A DNA stretch of 32,696 bases from Acrasis kona (lineage: Eukaryota; Heterolobosea; Eutetramitea; Acrasida; Acrasidae): contig JAOPGA020001520.1 in assembly GCA_026419775.2 (NCBI GenBank), forward strand, positions 1-32,696, read 5' to 3'. This document shows positions 30,412 through 32,696 of the stretch, piece after piece (the stretch's first letter is position 1; each line of letters begins with the position of its first letter). Position numbers and translations under genes: made by a program. The notes below the pieces were generated by a model, which worked only from the letters and a program-made list of their open reading frames with translations, had not been told where the DNA came from and ran no database searches.

Positions 30412-32696
30412 TTATTTATTGGATAACTGGTTCACGATATGCTGAAGAGTGCTCGTGATTGATTTTACATCGTTTTTAAGAGACTCCATGTCCTCTTCTA
30501 TGGATTTCTGTGACATTTCGACGACCTCAATATCATCCTGAGCTTTTTTGATGTCAGCAACCGTATCTTCATCCAACCTCCAGAGAGCATCATAAACTGA
30601 GAATCTGCTTCATCCCTCTCAGCCATCTTCAAAAAACAAGTCTTTAGGATAATCTTGTGATCCGATATGAAATGATCCACTAAAACAGAGTTAATGTCGA
30701 ATTGTAGGCCGCCTATAGCGATGGACGCATCTGGACATGTCAGCAATAGATGTTCGAGTGAGGCTGGAGCATTGCATTTAGAACACAACAGATGTTCTTT
30801 TGTCTTAAGGTCTCTGTTGAAGAACTGATCTAATCTAGCCCGAAGTAGCGACAGAGCGGGGCGGCCCGCTAATTTAGTATTCCATATGAGATTGGAGAGA
30901 CCGTGGCGTGGTCTATCATCAGGTAGGTCGTATTTGATTTTACTTATTGATGTCTTTTTCATATGGTTGTAGTCATGTCGGCGAAGTAGGTCGGGGAGAT
31001 TAGGGTTGATGAAGTGATCTTTGTGGAGGAGAAGGAATGATGGTCCATGGGCTTTAATGATTGTTTTGGTTACTGTAATAAGAGTACCATAGTTCCTACC
31101 AATATTTGCAAGAGTATCCGCAAGGCAGTTGTCTCGGTCTCCATTATGTCCTCGATCCCAATGGAGGGTGATGGTTAATCCTCTATTATTCGCTAGCCAC
31201 CAGAAGGTTTTCGCAAGATATCCTGTTACCTTGGTATCTGGTTTCATCTCCGCTGCAGTGCTGTTATCAATGTACATATCAGCTGATGAGTTCATTGGAA
31301 GAGCTTTCAGTACCACAATTGCTCCTAACATTTCAGCTTCTGTAGAGCTTCTGCATATTGGTAATTGAAAACCCTGTGAGTGGACGATTTTGTTAGTTAT
31401 GTCAGTGACCACAAATCCTGCTCCTGCCGGTAGTGTCTCGTTGACAAATGATCCATCAACTGATATTTTATATTTGGTATTGATGAACGGAACATTTGAT
31501 GGCAGGCCAATGTCACTAATTATCTCACGAGAAGGTAAACATAATGTGAAATTCTTTACGGGATTATATCTAACTAGTGTAAGGTTTAATGACTTCATGG
31601 TGTGTAGGCATGAGAGTAGAGGATCACGTGAGAATTGATTACCAGTCGTAACCTCATTTGATCTTTTCAACATGGCCAAAGTAGATGAAGCGGCGGGAGT
31701 GCAAGGGCTATTTAGTGTTCTGATTAGATTTCTAATTCTCGACGCGGTGCAAATAACCCATGCTGAGTCCATTCCTAGTCCACCCACTGACCGTGGGTCT
31801 TGTATGAGGTGTGTCGGACATGTAGGGGGCAGATGTAGNAGACGACGTACATGAAGATTGAATGATGAATCCATACGCTCTAGACTCTTTTTTGTCACAT
31901 TACCTAAACTGGTGAAATAGCGAATGACACCACCTTTTAGCGTACTCAGCATTGACAGGGTTCGAGAAGGGTGGAGGTATTTGGCAGACAGTGCAGGTAA
32001 CATGACGTTAAATCTTGATCGAACCCTGTTACATGTGGGGAACGATGATGGGAAATAAGAGAACATGATGCCTAGGTATTTCCATGGACTTTTGATATCG
32101 TTGTGTATCGTGAAATCTCTATATGGTGCAATGTCTGCGGAGGGTTGTTTGTTGTTGTTGTAGTATACGTATGAGATCAATATGCTTTTTTGGTCATTGA
32201 TCTTGAGACATAGTAGCTTGCTGTAGATGTAAACGGTTTTTANGGAGGCAGTGCGACCCGCTAGAGAATTATTTGCAATACCAAAATCATCAGCGAAACC
32301 AAGGACCGGAATGGATGGAACATTCGGGATCTTGTAGCCATTCATCTCCATAATTAAGGCTCTAACAATGATTTCCGTGTATAGATTGAAGATGGTTGGA
32401 CTGAGTGGGTCACCTTGTGGTACTCCTCGAAGTATATTAATACATTCGGTGAGACCATATGCTGTCCGCACCCGACACGTTTGATTTTTGTATAACCCGC
32501 GGATGATATCGACTACTTTCTTTGGTATTCCGAGCAACGAGAGTAGTTCAAACAGTCTTTCATGTGCCACACTTCCATAGGCGTCGGAGAAATCAATTAG
32601 GGATATGTATAGATCCGATTTGCGAGCTTTTGAATCAGTCATCATGTTTAGCATTGTTGTGGTGAGTTCTGCACATGATCCACCAGGTACAAACCC
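30412..32696 (-). mobile_element. 3' part of a LINE with reverse transcriptase and RNase H (LINE C)
   Basis: The frame is open at the window edge and runs to about 30600 uninterrupted; its stop is at 30498. Residues here count from the Met at 32654. RT motifs are IDFSDAY (20-26), GVPQGDPLSP (77-86) and the catalytic FADD (120-123). An RNase H domain follows with D400 (VDGS), E439 (STEAEM), D463 (YIDNST) and D513 (LADTLAN). A CCHC-type zinc motif (C624, C627, H635, C640) lies near the end. A one-base break near 30600 probably hides the true C-terminus. The other frame runs as a coiled coil (KKAQDDIEVVEMSQKSIEED) to a stop at 30412-30414. Two N bases (31839 and 32243) mark uncertain sequence. 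RT-RNase H-zinc knuckle order fits the I/R1/Jockey-type clades. Confidence 0.85.

Overview
This is a eukaryotic nuclear window, most likely from a free-living amoeboid or amoeboflagellate protist; Heterolobosea or Amoebozoa are my best guesses. The genes use the standard code and carry tiny GT-AG introns, mostly 35-48 nt, in AT-rich DNA. Signalling families (RasGEF, PIP kinase, dual-specificity phosphatase) sit beside large secreted or surface proteins built from EGF, fibrinogen-C, HYR and RCC1 repeats. The species cannot be named from the sequence.

Positions 1-20.4 kb are gene-rich. On the minus strand, 1-7668 is the 5' part of a giant secreted protein: a signal peptide, four fibrinogen-related domains separated by EGF modules, a jacalin-like lectin domain inserted inside one EGF module, then about 27 tandem EGF modules running off the window. 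Divergent from it are a dual-specificity phosphatase with a C-terminal UBX-like domain (8184-9071) and a RasGEF with SHOCT-like N-terminal repeats (9309-11608). A 41-residue micro-ORF with its own TATA-like box (11839-11964) and a type-I-like PIP kinase (12425-13819) follow. Next are a three-exon secreted ependymin-like protein on the minus strand (13973-14660), a small acidic two-exon protein (14818-15258), 1.4 kb without a convincing gene, and a secreted protein of twelve HYR repeats (16638-19714).

From 20.4 kb to the end the window is dominated by transposable-element wreckage: a transposase C-terminal fragment, a broken LINE (about 20.7-22.8 kb), a Harbinger-type DDE fragment, a second LINE 5' end cut by a hAT-type insertion, and the 3' part of a LINE with reverse transcriptase and RNase H. 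Embedded in it are one clear gene and two unknowns. The clear gene (24270-26757, minus) encodes a single-pass membrane protein with a seven-bladed RCC1 ectodomain, one exon per blade, and a cytoplasmic tail that resembles the dynein stalk/microtubule-binding region. The unknowns are an intact two-exon 192-residue protein (27392-28008) and a broken hypothetical frame (23322-23989).

The most unusual items are the RCC1-TM-dynein-stalk-like protein, the jacalin-in-EGF giant protein, the DUSP-UBX fusion and the SHOCT-RasGEF. All function statements come from motif recognition by eye; no database search was run. Two surface-protein genes carry a single-base frame break that may be assembly error.
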